From Notospermus geniculatus (Eukaryota; Nemertea; Pilidiophora; Heteronemertea; Lineidae): a stretch of DNA of 64,000 nucleotides. Position 1 is the first letter of the stretch; each line of letters opens with the position of its first letter. This document shows, piece by piece, positions 1 through 10,185 of this stretch. A program made the translations under genes and the position numbers. The notes below the pieces were generated by a model. The model was not told the DNA's origin. It was given only the letters and a program-made list of their open reading frames with translations, and did no database searches. Location: assembly GCA_002633025.1 (NCBI GenBank), contig NMRB01000156.1:95879-159878 (forward strand). The letters are read 5' to 3'.

Positions 1-524
1 AAAAAATTTCGCGTTATTTCGCGTTCTGGGTACGTTAATTTGTCGTTTGTGGGATTTTGGCTATGTTGCAATGTATTTATCCTCCAAACATTAATCTATA
101 GAATAGGTCGTCTTGTTGTTTGGAAATATTTAGACCCCTTTTTAAGGGTTTCAAAAAATGTGAACACTATTTTAGAACGCGAAAACGCCAATTAACGCCA
201 ATTCTGAACGCAAATTTGTCCCAGATTTGAGAACACTATAAAATTTTGCGTTCTAAAAATGACTTTTAGAACGCAAAATTTTATAGTGGGACAAATTTGC
301 GTTCAGAATTGGCCGTTTTCGCGTTCTAAAATAGTGTTCACATTTTTTTGAAACCCTTAAAAAGGGGCCTAAATACTTCCAAACAACAAGATGACCTATT
401 CTATAGATTAATGTTTGGAGGATAAATACATTGCAACATAGCCCAAATCCCACAAACAACGAATTAACGTACCCAGAACGCGAAATAACGCGAAATTTTT
501 TCGCGTTCTGACTTTTTACAGTGT
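1..524. mobile_element. Long foldback MITE (AACGCGAA type), left edge cut
   Basis: Two arms of about 200 bases are inverted copies of each other, 1-190 and about 270-524, meeting near 230-250. The right end reads CGCGTTCTGACTTTTTACAGTGT. The matching left end, ACACTGTAAAAAGTCAGAACG, is missing here but visible at 8251. No transposase reading frame is present, so this is a non-autonomous inverted-repeat element. Confidence 0.75.
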
Positions 525-667
525 AAGACGATCTAGATTTTCAATTTTCTCTGGTAGGACTCCCCCGACCCTCCTCCCAGTGTCCGCACCGACGGGTTGG
601 GCTTCGTCCTCCAGACTAAAATCAGCTTTGCCCCCCCCCCCGGCCATAAAATCCAGCTACGCCCCTG
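525..667. mobile_element. Right end of CAGGGGCGTAGCT element, copy A1
   Basis: A poly-C tract followed by AGCTACGCCCCTG matches the right end of the element at 7903-8553, and the same flank (GCAAATATC) follows. The left part of this copy lies outside the window beyond the foldback element. Confidence 0.6.
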
Positions 668-807
668 GCAAATATCAACAGTTAGGAAAAACAACGAATG
701 ACTCCCAACTTGAGGACATAGTTGGTTATCTCTCAACTGGTCTTCAAATTAGGAATCAAGTCATAATTTTTCATTTTTGCACCTTTTTGCACCTTTTTCA
801 GTCAATA

Positions 808-1073
808 CACTCTTAGCCAAAAAGGTTCTTTAGGGGTTCTTTGTGCCTCACCAGAGGAACCCCAATGTTCTCTTTTGAACCTTCTGTAAAGAACCCGAAA
901 GTGTTCCATATAGAACCTTTCTGTCGCCAAAGAACCATAAAGGTTCCAGTTAGAACCCTTTTCTGAGGGAAAGGTTCTATCTGGAACCTCTAAAGGTTCT
1001 TAAACAACCCGAGGGTTCTTAAATCAGAGGGTTCTCCTGGTGTGGCACCAAAGGACCTTTTCGGCTAAGAGTG
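808..1073. mobile_element. GGTTCT-rich MITE, copy 1
   Basis: A 266-base element with ends CACTCTTAGCCAAAAAGGTYC in inverted orientation, flanked by TA on both sides. The interior is a run of GGTTCT and AGAACC words in alternating orientation. It lies in the intron 13 bases after the GPCR exon 1 donor. Further copies are at 8694-8959 and 63904-64000. Confidence 0.8.
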
Positions 1074-1091
1074 TACATGACATAAACTTAC

Positions 1092-1510
1092 CTCTCTAAG
1101 GCAATAAGTACCATAAAGTAGTTCCGGACTAGCAAATTGATGTAGTATGGTACGCGTACTACATAATACAACTGAGGGATAATCTGTGCGTCTTTTCGCA
1201 TGAAGAATAGGGTGTCGTCCATTATAAGAGATCGAAGTATAACATGTCGCACAGGAAAGGCGATGAAGGAAATCACAAGAAATGCCAGGTCACAGCACGC
1301 TAGGCATCGTAGTACATACACACCGAGGGCCTTCTTTTCATACATCTTGGTGAAGACATATATGTTAAGAATGTTACAAGCAAAGCCGAGCAAACATATC
1401 GGTCCGATTCCGAACACATAGGCGTAGTGGGAAAATCGAACGTCGTGAGGCTGAACGCAGACGGCGCTGAGATTTTCGGTAGGCTGGGGAGTCCCGACGT
1501 TGTCGTCCAT
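1092..1510 (-). CDS. Class A GPCR, exon 1, copy A1 (partial gene)
   Basis: This is the same first coding exon as 8978-9399, one codon shorter (a single Thr where the other has two). It codes for the extracellular N-terminus, TM1, TM2, TM3 and the E of the ERF motif, and ends at a perfect GTAAGT donor read on the minus strand. The start is the ATG at 1510 in an ACCATGG context. Protein differences from copy A2 are few (for example Ile for Ser in TM1, Cys for Gly before TM2). Exon 2 would lie left of base 1. This is either a second receptor gene or the other allele of the complete one. Confidence 0.85.
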
Positions 1511-2603
1511 GGTGAACTTTTCACTGCCGCTCAAAATGGTTCGGATCTTTTTTATTCCGGTTCAGTAGAGTTGTAGAAAATTTTGGTGTGGTACAAGCTG
1601 CCGAGTGGGGAGGTTGTTTTTTCGACTGAGCAAGAAAATGGGCTGCCGAAGAATGAATCACACAGCGCACGTTTCTGGATATGACTTACGTCCCTCCTGG
1701 TTCAATAGTTCATTTAACCACGATGTATGAAATATAAGCTGAACGGAAGTTGAAAAAGTCACTTGATACCGCACCATTATTTTGCATGCAACCACCAAAC
1801 CATCAAACGAATGGGCTGAGAAATCAGAGCTATGTAACATTATAGTAACATTTCTTGTTCAGATTCCGATTCTGGTCAATTGATTCGCAGGCGTTGAGAG
1901 GGGCGTTTAGGCGAATAAAGTATCGCATTATTCTTTGAAACAGGCGCTTTTTTTATAATGCATGTACTACATGTAAGTATACGTGTAATGGGCAAAGTTA
2001 GTGCGCTGTGCGTAGTAGGATGTACAGTAGCCTACATTACCTCCGGGTTGAGATACGTACTTAACCGTAACTTCTACATGTACATTGTATGCCTATATAT
2101 ACATGTACCATGTACATGTATACTAAGAACAAGAAAATTTCTCTAATTTCTCCCGAACGACACCATGGAATAGACTTTAGACCTACTCGCATTCGCATTC
2201 CCAAGTCATGGAAGTCGAGGGTAATGTTGATGTTGAACAGCATAACTGGTAGGCCTACTGCAGGGTAAGACTTTTGATTCATCTCGCCAAGGCCTGCTAA
2301 AAAAACTCTCGACCTATTTCACAGCGAGGATACCTGTCTGATATGCCCAGGCGGTGAGCTTACCTTCACCTACCTATCCATTAACTCATTTGACGTGCAG
2401 GGAAGCAAAATGATATTGATAGGCCTAGCAGAGTAAGCCTACTTTGTAGTACTGTGCATTCGGATGACTGCTGTCGCTTCTTCCTAGGTGGCAGCACGAG
2501 TGACAGCTGATTGAGTACGTCATTATGATGACGGTGCCGCCATCTGTCGATTCACGTCGACCTACACCCGAGTTCACAGTGTGTGACTCACATTAGACGA
2601 ACA
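1511..2603. other. Upstream of GPCR copy A1, no gene seen
   Basis: No reading frame here looks coding. The region holds ACATGTA/TGTACATG-rich words (about 2070-2130) and is repeated upstream of copy A2. A first non-coding exon or promoter of the receptor may be here, but no TATA box or splice signal stands out. Confidence 0.4.
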
Positions 2604-2777
2604 GGTGTAACGTTTTTCAGCGTGGCCCGTGTGCCAGTGTGACATTACAATAGATTGACGGAATAAGCCGCGACTTGACAATGAGCGACACACAGAGAAA
2701 CAGCGAGTATGTTTCTCAGTGTGTTGCCAAAAATGGGAGTCGCCCAGAGAAACGGCCACACTGAAAAACGTTACACC
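2604..2777. mobile_element. GGTGTAACG-ended MITE
   Basis: The ends GGTGTAACGTTTTTCAGYG and their reverse complement bound about 174 bases with no reading frame. The inner part shares words such as AATAAGCCGCGACTTGACAAT with the related element at 5555-5734. The family recurs at 10583, 19611, 51118, 54324, 55991 and 60173. Confidence 0.7.
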
Positions 2778-2895
2778 TGGTTCGAATCCCACTGGGCGTG
2801 AGACTTTGGGCAAGTCTCTTTGCCTCACTGGCCTCTCTCCCCCAGGTGTATAAATGGGTACCGGTCGGAAAGCGCTGAATGAGCAGCTCATCTGA
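2772..2895 (+). mobile_element. SINE-like fragment with B box and CORE/MIR-like tail
   Basis: A pol III B-box-like GGTTCGAATCCC is followed by GACTTTGGGCAAGTCTCTTT, then a GCCTCACTGGCCTC stretch and a GTATAAATGGGTACCGG tail. This order resembles the CORE/MIR-type SINE body and LINE-derived tail known from deuterostomes (from memory of the family). The tRNA 5' half is missing, probably replaced by the adjacent MITE. The second copy is at 10755-10880. Confidence 0.55.
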
Positions 2896-4171
2896 GTTCT
2901 ACCGAAAGGTTTCAGGATAGACTGGGGTTAAAGTGTAAAGTCGGATGACACCTCTACCGTTGTTGATATGAGACTATAAACCCAAACTTTAACTTTAATA
3001 CACACTGCTCTAACCTCTTCACCCAATCCAGCGTGCAAAGCACATGGAATGGGACTTACAAGGTACTGGATTACATACCGCATGAAGAAAATGAAAAAAA
3101 AGTAGCATTTGATTTTTTCGTGCGTTTTCTTGCTCTTCTTTACCAATACCGAAATACTACCAACTTTTAAATTTAATCAGCATGGTCGCCTGACTGTGCC
3201 CATGGTGCCTTCAGACCATTCAATGTACGAAAAGCATGTGGAAAGAATAGATCTGCTTGCGTACAATAGATAGGCCTATGCTTAGCATCTTTGAAGCCTT
3301 CTCCACCTGCGACCCCCACTATACGTATGCCTACATCATAGGAAGACACATACACCGATCGCCGTCGATTTCACCTGTATAAGCAAAGGTAAATGTTTGT
3401 ACAAAGACACGTACGAGTACACTGAAATGTAGCCAACGTACGTCGGTGTGAACTCTACACAATACCTAAACAAGGAATGATAGTAGGGAGCAGTAAGGTT
3501 ATTTTAGGTAGGTCTATTATTGGTGGATGCAAGGGGATACAGAAACAGGGCATACCTAGTGTCAGTTCACGTCTGAGCTCACTCGGATTTGGAGGCTTCT
3601 TCTGCGCTGTACACTTGGAGGCTTGACACACCAACACACAAACGTTAGTATCTGCATTATTATTGCTTTTCCCTATTCTTCTTTCCATTTTTACCTTCAT
3701 ATTTCCCGTTAACTTTTCTTTGAAATTTTCCTTGCTGATTCCTTTTAGTGGTTAGTGATGATGTAATGAATTGAAACCATATGTTAAGCTATCGATCAAG
3801 GTAACAAGCTCGGATTGATCAGTCATCAATGTGAAACCAGTTTCGTGCCTTTCTAACCTATTTATATTACCACCTGGTTTAACAGTAGGTCTACCTGAAA
3901 CTCTCTTTTCCACAATATCGATAAACTCTGGCTGCATTAATTTAGTCAACTTGACTCAAATGTTTTAAAGCCACACTGCATTAAATTCAGAAAGTCCTTA
4001 ATATGTCCTCCTTCGTCAGTGTAGTGTAAAATGTACTGTGCTGTATTTGAATACATTAGAGATCTGCCTGCAGTTTTTTCAACGTGTGCTAAAGGATTCT
4101 TTGAAGTACGTAGGCCTATCAGGCAAGCATAGTCACGTGTGACCTTCACGAGGTCTCCCAACACTTTGAAA
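2896..4171. other. Non-coding stretch, nothing recognised
   Basis: No coding exon or clear inverted-repeat element is seen here. The stretch is present, with small differences, in copy A2 (10881-12154). Confidence 0.5.
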
Positions 4172-4302
4172 ATACCGCAAAGCCCCCGAAACGCCAACGC
4201 GAACGCCAAACGTATATTGTTCGATGCCACGAAGACAGTACGGAACGAAAGGATACATGTAGATGTTCGCGTTGGCGTTTCGGGGGCTTTGCGAAAACTC
4301 CC
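4172..4302. mobile_element. Palindromic MITE (GCAAAGCCCCCGAAACGCC type), copy 1
   Basis: Inverted arms GCAAAGCCCCCGAAACGCCA / TGGCGTTTCGGGGGCTTTGC flank a centre with GTTCGATGCCACGAAGA. The element is about 130 bases and has no coding capacity. Other copies are at 12155, 31638, 41297 and 44462. Confidence 0.8.
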
Positions 4303-4410
4303 TTTTTGCCACGTTTTCTCGTATTTTGCCGCTAGGTGGCTCCCTCTACGTCGGCAGTCAAAATACCGACGAGATCGCATACCGTTCTCCTTTAGTGAAA
4401 TTATGACATT

Positions 4411-4683
4411 AGGGAGTTTTAGAAATCAAACGATAAACTTTAACTTTACGACAACGTTATTTTTTGTACCGAAAATGCAATATATAGGACCGTATTTTAG
4501 AACGTTCCTTAACATTAAGGTCAACCTTTAATCTATTGTTCTCGATGGTTTTACAATAGACTTAAGGTCGACCTTAACGTTAAGGAACGTTCTAAAATAC
4601 GACCCATAATCTGGTGAATTCGCAGTATGAAAAATAACGTTGTCTTAAAGTTAATGTTTATCGTTTGATTTCTTAAACTCCCT
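4411..4683. mobile_element. MITE with GAAATCAAACGATAAAC ends, carrying a nested element
   Basis: The ends AGGGAGTTTTAGAAATCAAA and the near reverse complement at 4650-4683 form terminal repeats of about 50 bases, with GACAACGTTATTTTT inside each arm. In copy A2 the same element is only 151 bases (12391-12541), because this copy has an insertion at 4487-4606. Confidence 0.8.
4487..4606. mobile_element. Nested palindromic insertion, absent from copy A2
   Basis: This 120-base palindrome begins GGACCGTATTTTAGAACG and ends with its near reverse complement. It sits in a run of TATATA. Copy A2 reads TATATAATCTGG with no insert, so filled and empty sites can be compared; the target duplication appears to be TA. 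Confidence 0.75.
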
Positions 4684-5063
4684 AATATCGGTGAGTGGTC
4701 AAAAAATGACGAAACAAAATATCGCAGGTATTGAAGTTGTCGGTGCACACGAATTGGACTGTACTCAGCGAAGTATGCTTGGGTAACTTCAGATTTTTCT
4801 TCGGAGAAGAATTAGTCTTTCCCCAGTAACCTTTTATCCCGTCTTCTTTTGCTGAAATCCAGACATAGGTCACGTGTTAAGTGCTGAGGAAACATAGGTT
4901 AGGAATGTTGAGAGATAGGTACCATGATGAGTCTAGGTGTCTTCATCATGTTTACGGCAAGATCATTAATCATCTATCGGTGTTAGGTAGTTCGATACTT
5001 CATAACCTGGGTGGGAGCGCCGCCTGTTCCCAATCAATCGCCGCCATAACCTACGGTAACACC

Positions 5064-5185
5064 GAAGTCAGTAATGACGTCAATAATGTCCAAACACCAA
5101 AAATGTCAGTAATGACGCGAATGATATCCAAACACCATATGACAGTAATGATGCCACGAACGACTCGACACCAAATGTCAGTTTG
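5064..5185 (+). repeat. Short degenerate tandem repeat, about 37-base period
   Basis: Three imperfect units share GTCAGTAATGACG followed by a CCAAACACCA-like half. It lies just after the end of duplication A and is not in copy A2. Confidence 0.6.
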
Positions 5186-5251
5186 ATCAGATCGAATCGA
5201 ATGCGTTATGTAGCTATGTCTAAACGTCTAAACGTATAAATGGCTCTAGTG

Positions 5252-5401
5252 GGGAGGTTTCGAAATCAAACGATAAACGGAAACTTTACGACAACGTTAT
5301 TTTTCATACTACACATTAACCAGATTTTGCATTGCATTTTCGGTACAAAAATAAAGTTGTCGTTAACGTTTATGTCTATCGTTTGATTTCGAAACCTCCC
5401 T
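5252..5401. mobile_element. MITE with GAAATCAAACGATAAAC ends
   Basis: GGGAGGTTTCGAAATCAAAC opens the element and its reverse complement closes it at 5401. The centre holds ATTGCATTTTCGGTACAAAAA. The family is that of 4411-4683, and the sequence is very close to 43882-44029. Confidence 0.8.
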
Positions 5402-5554
5402 ATTCTGTATAGAATTCCGAAAGTGCTTACGTCCTCCGACGTAACTCCTCCCGCAGTTTCAAACCGCTACCCACTCTCTTACCCGCGCTTAGAAACTGCT
5501 ATCGTTGATGCCAGCCTCAAAGTATGACCAACAGACGGCGTTAGGTGTCCAATT

Positions 5555-5734
5555 CCGGTGTAAAGTTTTTCAGTGTTTCCGTGTGTCAGTTTTCCCCCTA
5601 TTGTTTTGGAAACACTGGCAGATAGATCGATACGTTACTCTGTGTGTCCCCTATTGTCAAGTCGCGGCTTATTCCGTCAGACAATAGCAGGGGAACACTC
5701 GCAGATGGGGAACGCTGAAGAACGTTTCACCGGG
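5555..5734. mobile_element. GGTGTAAA-ended MITE
   Basis: CCGGTGTAAAGTTTTTCAGTG at the left pairs imperfectly with GAAGAACGTTTCACCGG at the right. It contains GTCAAGTCGCGGCTTATTCC, shared in inverse orientation with 2604-2777. Confidence 0.65.
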
Positions 5735-5796
5735 AATCCCCGTTGGGAATGTACCAAAATCTATGGCGCGACTTGATGGTAAAACGTAGTCTGGTT

Positions 5797-6671
5797 CCCT
5801 GACCTGCTGTATGGTGGCGCTGACTGATGGTGCGATACAGAGGTCAGGCCATTCGGAACGACCTGAGGCGAACTGCTTATCTGTCACTGGCGGCGCATTT
5901 CACCTCGGACACAAGTCCAAGGCAGCCATGTTGTTATCAACAAACCCACGTGACCGACCGTGGAACTATTTTCGCCGAATTTTGGCCTGCTAAGACATCC
6001 AACCTTATTTCCTGGATAAGTTGAGGCATATTATATATAAACTTACCGATATGTCACCCAATCTGCCAATTATTGATCAATAACGCAAAATTTTTGGGTG
6101 AACTATTTCGTTCATGCGCAGGGTGTGATGAGGCGACCGCATCCAAACCACCAGAAACGCATCGAAATCGTTGCGCATTCAAGATGGCTGCCTTGGAATT
6201 GTGTCCGAGGGGAAATGCGAGTGTCTACGGAAATTGCCGAGCAGTTGCCTTCGGAAGTTCCGAATGAGGTCAGGCAGGCGCCGCGTCGATACTGAGCTAA
6301 ATATAGAACATTAGTCATGCACTGACCGTTATATGGGATATCGGGATTCGGTAAACGAGTTGTACATTGTCTGTGAAAACTGTCAAAAGGCTGGGTGTTC
6401 TGTAGGTCTATGTTTTCGGTGCACCAGTATCAGCTCTGCCTCTGCATCGTCCTGTACAGGTATCGCAAGAGAAATAATTCCGAAGTTGTAGGGTCAAAAG
6501 GCTGCACAATCGGCTTCATGTTCGATGTAACGAAACATCCTGTTACTAAGTGACGTCACAGCAAAATTGTCAGGATCTTCACAATTTTAGATCACGTGAT
6601 CAGTATTAACTGTGGCGCCTGCCTGACCTCTGTATCGCACCATCAGTCAGCGCCACCATACAGCAGGTCAT
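5797..6671. mobile_element. TIR element of about 875 bases
   Basis: The left arm containing CTGTATGGTGGCGCTGACTG (5808-5855) returns as its reverse complement at 6618-6670, about 50 bases per arm. The interior has no convincing reading frame, so it is probably a deleted or non-autonomous DNA transposon. Confidence 0.7.
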
Positions 6672-6775
6672 GCAACCAGACTAGGTGAAACGGAACAAAT
6701 TTGTGGTCCTCGCTCCCAATATCCATCTCCTGAAGTTGTCAAAAACACGGACACACTCCTGCCTTGCAACGGCCC

Positions 6776-6912
6776 TCACCTTGGCTGTAATTTCTGCTTC
6801 AAGCGTGAAGGAAAAAAATCCTGCAGGCTTCAAGTCTCTGATTGTCCAAAACAACAACCCCCAGACAATCAGAGAGTGTGAGGCAGAAATTACAGCCAAG
6901 ATCAGGGCTATT
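6776..6912. repeat. Inverted repeat of about 135 bases
   Basis: CTTGGCTGTAATTTCTGC at 6780-6797 is matched in inverse at 6886-6903, and TCTCTGATTGTC / GACAATCAGAGA form an inner stem. It is probably a small palindromic element, and no gene lies around it. Confidence 0.55.
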
Positions 6913-7282
6913 CCAAGGGAGGAGTGTTGTTGGCATTTTCGGTCGCCGCGTTCAAGAGGTGGACATTTGGAGCACATTTTGAAAGGCGATAAAATCTAGA
7001 CCACATGGACTAAATAGCTCACATTTTCAGGATTGAATTGTTATTACATGTACATCAAATTAACGTCCGCAAAATATGAAGCAATTCCGTCATCAGTACT
7101 AGAAATGGCAGGCACTTATATATATGGGTTGCAATCATTTTGGGTCACCCTGTATTTGGGGACCTGTTCGCGAGTCTATGACACCTCCATCTCAGTAACA
7201 CTTTGAAAATACGATAAAATTGAATACAGAGGGCTTTAAAGCAAGGAATTGGCCTTTCTGCGACAGATAAATTGAAAATTAC

Positions 7283-7895
7283 TTATAACGCTGTGCATGA
7301 GCGCATCAAGCCGATGATGATCTGTCTGAACGTGCGGTTTGTCAGCATGTACACGACGAAATTCAATGAGGAATCGGCAGTTACGAGAATGAGCCCGGAT
7401 TTCCTCATGAAATTGTGCAGATATTCGTCTTCGAATCCCACGAATCCCATGAAGCGGTCAATACACACCGGTGCTTCACAGATGAGGAAGAATGTAATGA
7501 TGCAAACTGCTGTGATCGATAACTGATGCTGTGCGGCGCTCGTCTTAGATTTTGATTGTTGAAATCCTGTCGTTTTGCTTACGGTCCGGATGAGTGAACC
7601 GACGACGATGACATTAAGGCAAAACAGCAGAAGAAGAGGCACGAAAAACATGATTATGACGTAAATGTAGGCAGAAAGTTCATCCCTCCACTCATATTTA
7701 GCCATTCGAATCAATCCTTTTGGGTAACACGGGTCCCCAATATACTTGGGCTTGGGTTGGTCAGTTAGGTACGCCGCGGCGTAACGCCACACGTTACAAA
7801 TAACACCAAAAAGTACAACGCATCCGATAACTTTATCTGCATTTCCACGAGTTGCATACGTCATTGATTTGAGGGGGAAGGTCAGCTTGATAAAT
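7283..7895 (-). CDS. Class A peptide-type GPCR, exon 2 (TM4-TM7)
   Basis: Read on the minus strand, exon 2 starts after TTTGCAG at 7896-7898 and supplies the last base of the Arg codon of the ERF motif. With exon 1 (8978-9399) it gives 344 residues. TM4 is about 162-184 with Trp177, ECL2 has Cys197, TM5 about 213-240 has Pro227, TM6 about 266-289 ends in CEAP (normally CWxP), and TM7 carries NFVVY at 319-323 in place of NPxxY. The stop is TAA at 7283-7285. The family is rhodopsin-like, most like FMRFamide- or other neuropeptide-receptor-like GPCRs; the ligand cannot be named. It would act at the plasma membrane through G proteins. Confidence 0.9.
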
Positions 7896-7902
7896 CTGCA
7901 AA

Positions 7903-8553
7903 CAGGGGCGTAGCTAGCGGAGGGGCGGAGGGCACCCCCCCCCCCCCCCCCCAGGGGAAAGAGGGACAAAACAGATTTGTGACCCGGTAGAACAAAATGA
8001 GTCGGAATGCGCGCAGAAGACGACCCAACATGTCCAAGGTGACACCAATGGTTCGTTGATTTCAGGGTTGTCTGCCCATTGTGAAATTTGACTTTGTCGA
8101 TTCCTGTAATTGTTGTCTGGTGTCATCTTCGGTCTTCTTCTGTGCGCATTCCGACTCATTTTGTTGTGCCGGGTCACACTTTTCCTCTAAAATGTCATTT
8201 CCCCTCTCCAAGGCGAGTTATTGTGGTGTCAGATGTGGGAAAATGCATCTACACTGTAAAAAGTCAGAACGCGAAAAAATTTCGCGTTATTTCGCGTTCT
8301 GGGTACGTTAATTTGTCGTTTGTGGGATTTTGGCTATGTTGCAATGTATTTATCCTCCAAACATTAATCTATAGAATAGGTCGTCTTGTTGTTTGGAAAT
8401 ATTTAGACCCCTTTTTAAGGGTTTAAAAAAATGTGAACACTATTTTAGAACGCGAAAACGCCAATTAGTCCGCACCGACGGGTTGGGCTTCGTCCTCCAG
8501 ACTAAAATCAGCTTTGCCCCCCCCCCCGGCCATAAAATCCAGCTACGCCCCTG
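7903..8553. mobile_element. CAGGGGCGTAGCT transposon in the GPCR intron
   Basis: The ends CAGGGGCGTAGCT and AGCTACGCCCCTG are exact inverted repeats of 13 bases and are flanked on both sides by GCAAA, a 5-base target duplication. Poly-C tracts sit near both ends and a half foldback element is nested inside (8251-8467). No transposase is seen. In gene orientation the element ends seven bases before GPCR exon 2, so it lies between the likely branch point and the 3' splice site. Confidence 0.8.
8251..8467. mobile_element. Half of the AACGCGAA foldback MITE
   Basis: It starts with ACACTGTAAAAAGTCAGAACG and follows the left arm of the foldback element seen at 1-524, then stops at GAAAACGCCAATTAG. 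The right arm is missing, through a deletion or collapse of the palindrome in assembly. Confidence 0.7.
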
Positions 8554-8693
8554 GCAAATATCAACAGTTAGGAAAAACAACGAATGACTCCCAACTTGAG
8601 GACATAGTTGGTTATCTCTCAACTGGTCTTCAAATTAGGAATCAAGTCATAATTTTTCATTTTTGCACCTTTTTGCACCTTTTTCAGTCAATA

Positions 8694-8959
8694 CACTCTT
8701 AGCCAAAAAGGTTCTTTAGGGGTTCTTTGTGCCTCACCAGAGGAACCCCAATGTTCTCTTTTGAACCTTCTGTAAAGAACCCGAAAGTGTTCCATATAGA
8801 ACCTTTCTGTCGCCAAAGAACCATAAAGGTTCCAGTTAGAACCCTTTTCTGAGGGAAAGGTTCTATCTGGAACCTCTAAAGGTTCTTAAACAACCCGAGG
8901 GTTCTTAAATCAGAGGGTTCTCCTGGTGTGGCACCAAAGGACCTTTTCGGCTAAGAGTG
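8694..8959. mobile_element. GGTTCT-rich MITE, copy 2
   Basis: This is the counterpart of 808-1073, again flanked by TA and again in the intron 13 bases beyond the GPCR exon 1 donor. The two are almost identical, as expected if they are two copies of one insertion. Confidence 0.8.
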
Positions 8960-8977
8960 TACATGACATAAACTTAC

Positions 8978-9399
8978 CTCTCTAAGGCAATAAGTACCAT
9001 AAAGTAGTTCCGGACTAGCAAATTGATGTAGTATGGTACGCGTACTACATAATACAACTGAGGGATAATCTGTGCGTCTTTTCGCATGAAGAATAGGGTG
9101 TCATCCATTATAAGAGAACGAAGTATAACATGTCGTACAGGAAAGGCGATGAAGGAAATCACAAGAAATGCCAGGTCACAGCACGCTAAGCCTCTGAGTA
9201 GATACACACCGAGGGCCTTCTTTTCATACATCTTGGTGAAGACATATATGTTAAGACTGTTACAAGCAAAGCCGAGCAAACATATCGGTCCGATTCCGAA
9301 CACATAGGCGTAGTGGGAAAATCGAACGTCGTGAGGCTGAACGCAGACGGCGCTGAGATTTTCGGTAGTAGGCTGGGGAGTCCCGACGTTGTCGTCCAT
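8978..9399 (-). CDS. Class A peptide-type GPCR, exon 1 (N-terminus to TM3)
   Basis: This is the first coding exon of the complete receptor. The start is ATG at 9399 with context ACCATGG; upstream codons are open, but no earlier ATG is seen in frame. Residues 1-28 are extracellular with an Asn-Leu-Ser site at 14-16 and Cys19. TM1 is about 29-54, TM2 about 67-89 with Asp75 in LACCDLAF, and TM3 about 117-139. The exon ends after GAG AG at a GTAAGT donor, so the intron is phase 2 and splits the Arg of the E-R-F (DRY-equivalent) motif. No Cys is seen at the usual start of TM3. It joins exon 2 at 7283-7895. Confidence 0.9.
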
Positions 9400-10025
9400 G
9401 GTGAACTTTCCACTGCCGCTCAAAATGGTTCGGATCTTTATTATTCCGGTTCAGTAGAGTTGTAGAAAATTTTGGTGTGGTAGGCTACAAGCTGCCGTGT
9501 GGGGAGGTTGTTTTTTCGACTAAGCAAGAAAATGGGCTGCCGAGGAATGAGTCACACAGCGCACGTTTCTGGATATGACTTACGTCCCTCCTGGTTCAAT
9601 AGTTCATTTAACCACGATGTGTGAAATAGAAGCTGAACGGAAGTTGAAAAAGTCACTTGATACCGCACCATTATTTTTGCATGCAACCACCAAACCCTCA
9701 AACGAATGGGCTGAGAAAACAGAGCTATGTAACATTATAGTAACATTTCTGGTTCAGATTCCGATTCTGGTCAATTGATTCGCAGGCGTTGAGAAGGGCG
9801 TTTAGGCGAATAAAGTATCGCATTATTCTTTGAAACAGGCGCTTTTTTTATAATGCATGTACTACATGTAAGTATACGTGTAATGGGCAAAGTTAGTGCG
9901 CTGTGCGTAGTAGGATGCAGTAGCCTACATTACCTCCGGGTTGAGATACGTACTTAACCGTAACTTCTACATGTACATTGTATGCCTATATATACATGTA
10001 CCATGTACATGTATACTAAGAACAA

Positions 10026-10185
10026 GAAAATTTCTCTAATTTCTCCCGAACGACACCATGGAATAGACTTTAGACCTACTCGCATTCATCACATTCCCAA
10101 GTCATGGAAGTCGNAATTTCTCTAATTTCTCCCGAACGACACCATGGAATAGACTTTAGACCTACTCGCATTCGCATTCCCAAGT
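10026..10185 (+). repeat. Assembly stutter around a single N
   Basis: About 75 bases beginning AATTTCTCTAATTTCTCCCG occur twice on either side of one N at 10114, while copy A1 has them once. This looks like two overlapping contig ends joined without merging. Confidence 0.75.

Larger units (their letters stand above)
1..5046 (+). repeat. Segmental duplication A, copy 1 (left end outside window)
   Basis: This stretch is repeated at 8250-12873 in the same orientation with only small indels and substitutions. The match ends sharply after the shared words around 5041 and 12870, where this copy continues into AACCTACGG and the other into CTTGGACAAG. It carries GPCR exon 1, its upstream region and a set of repeats. 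Copy 1 has one extra nested insertion (4487-4606). It could be a real tandem duplication, but an uncollapsed haplotype fits better because four other such pairs lie in the window. Confidence 0.9.
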
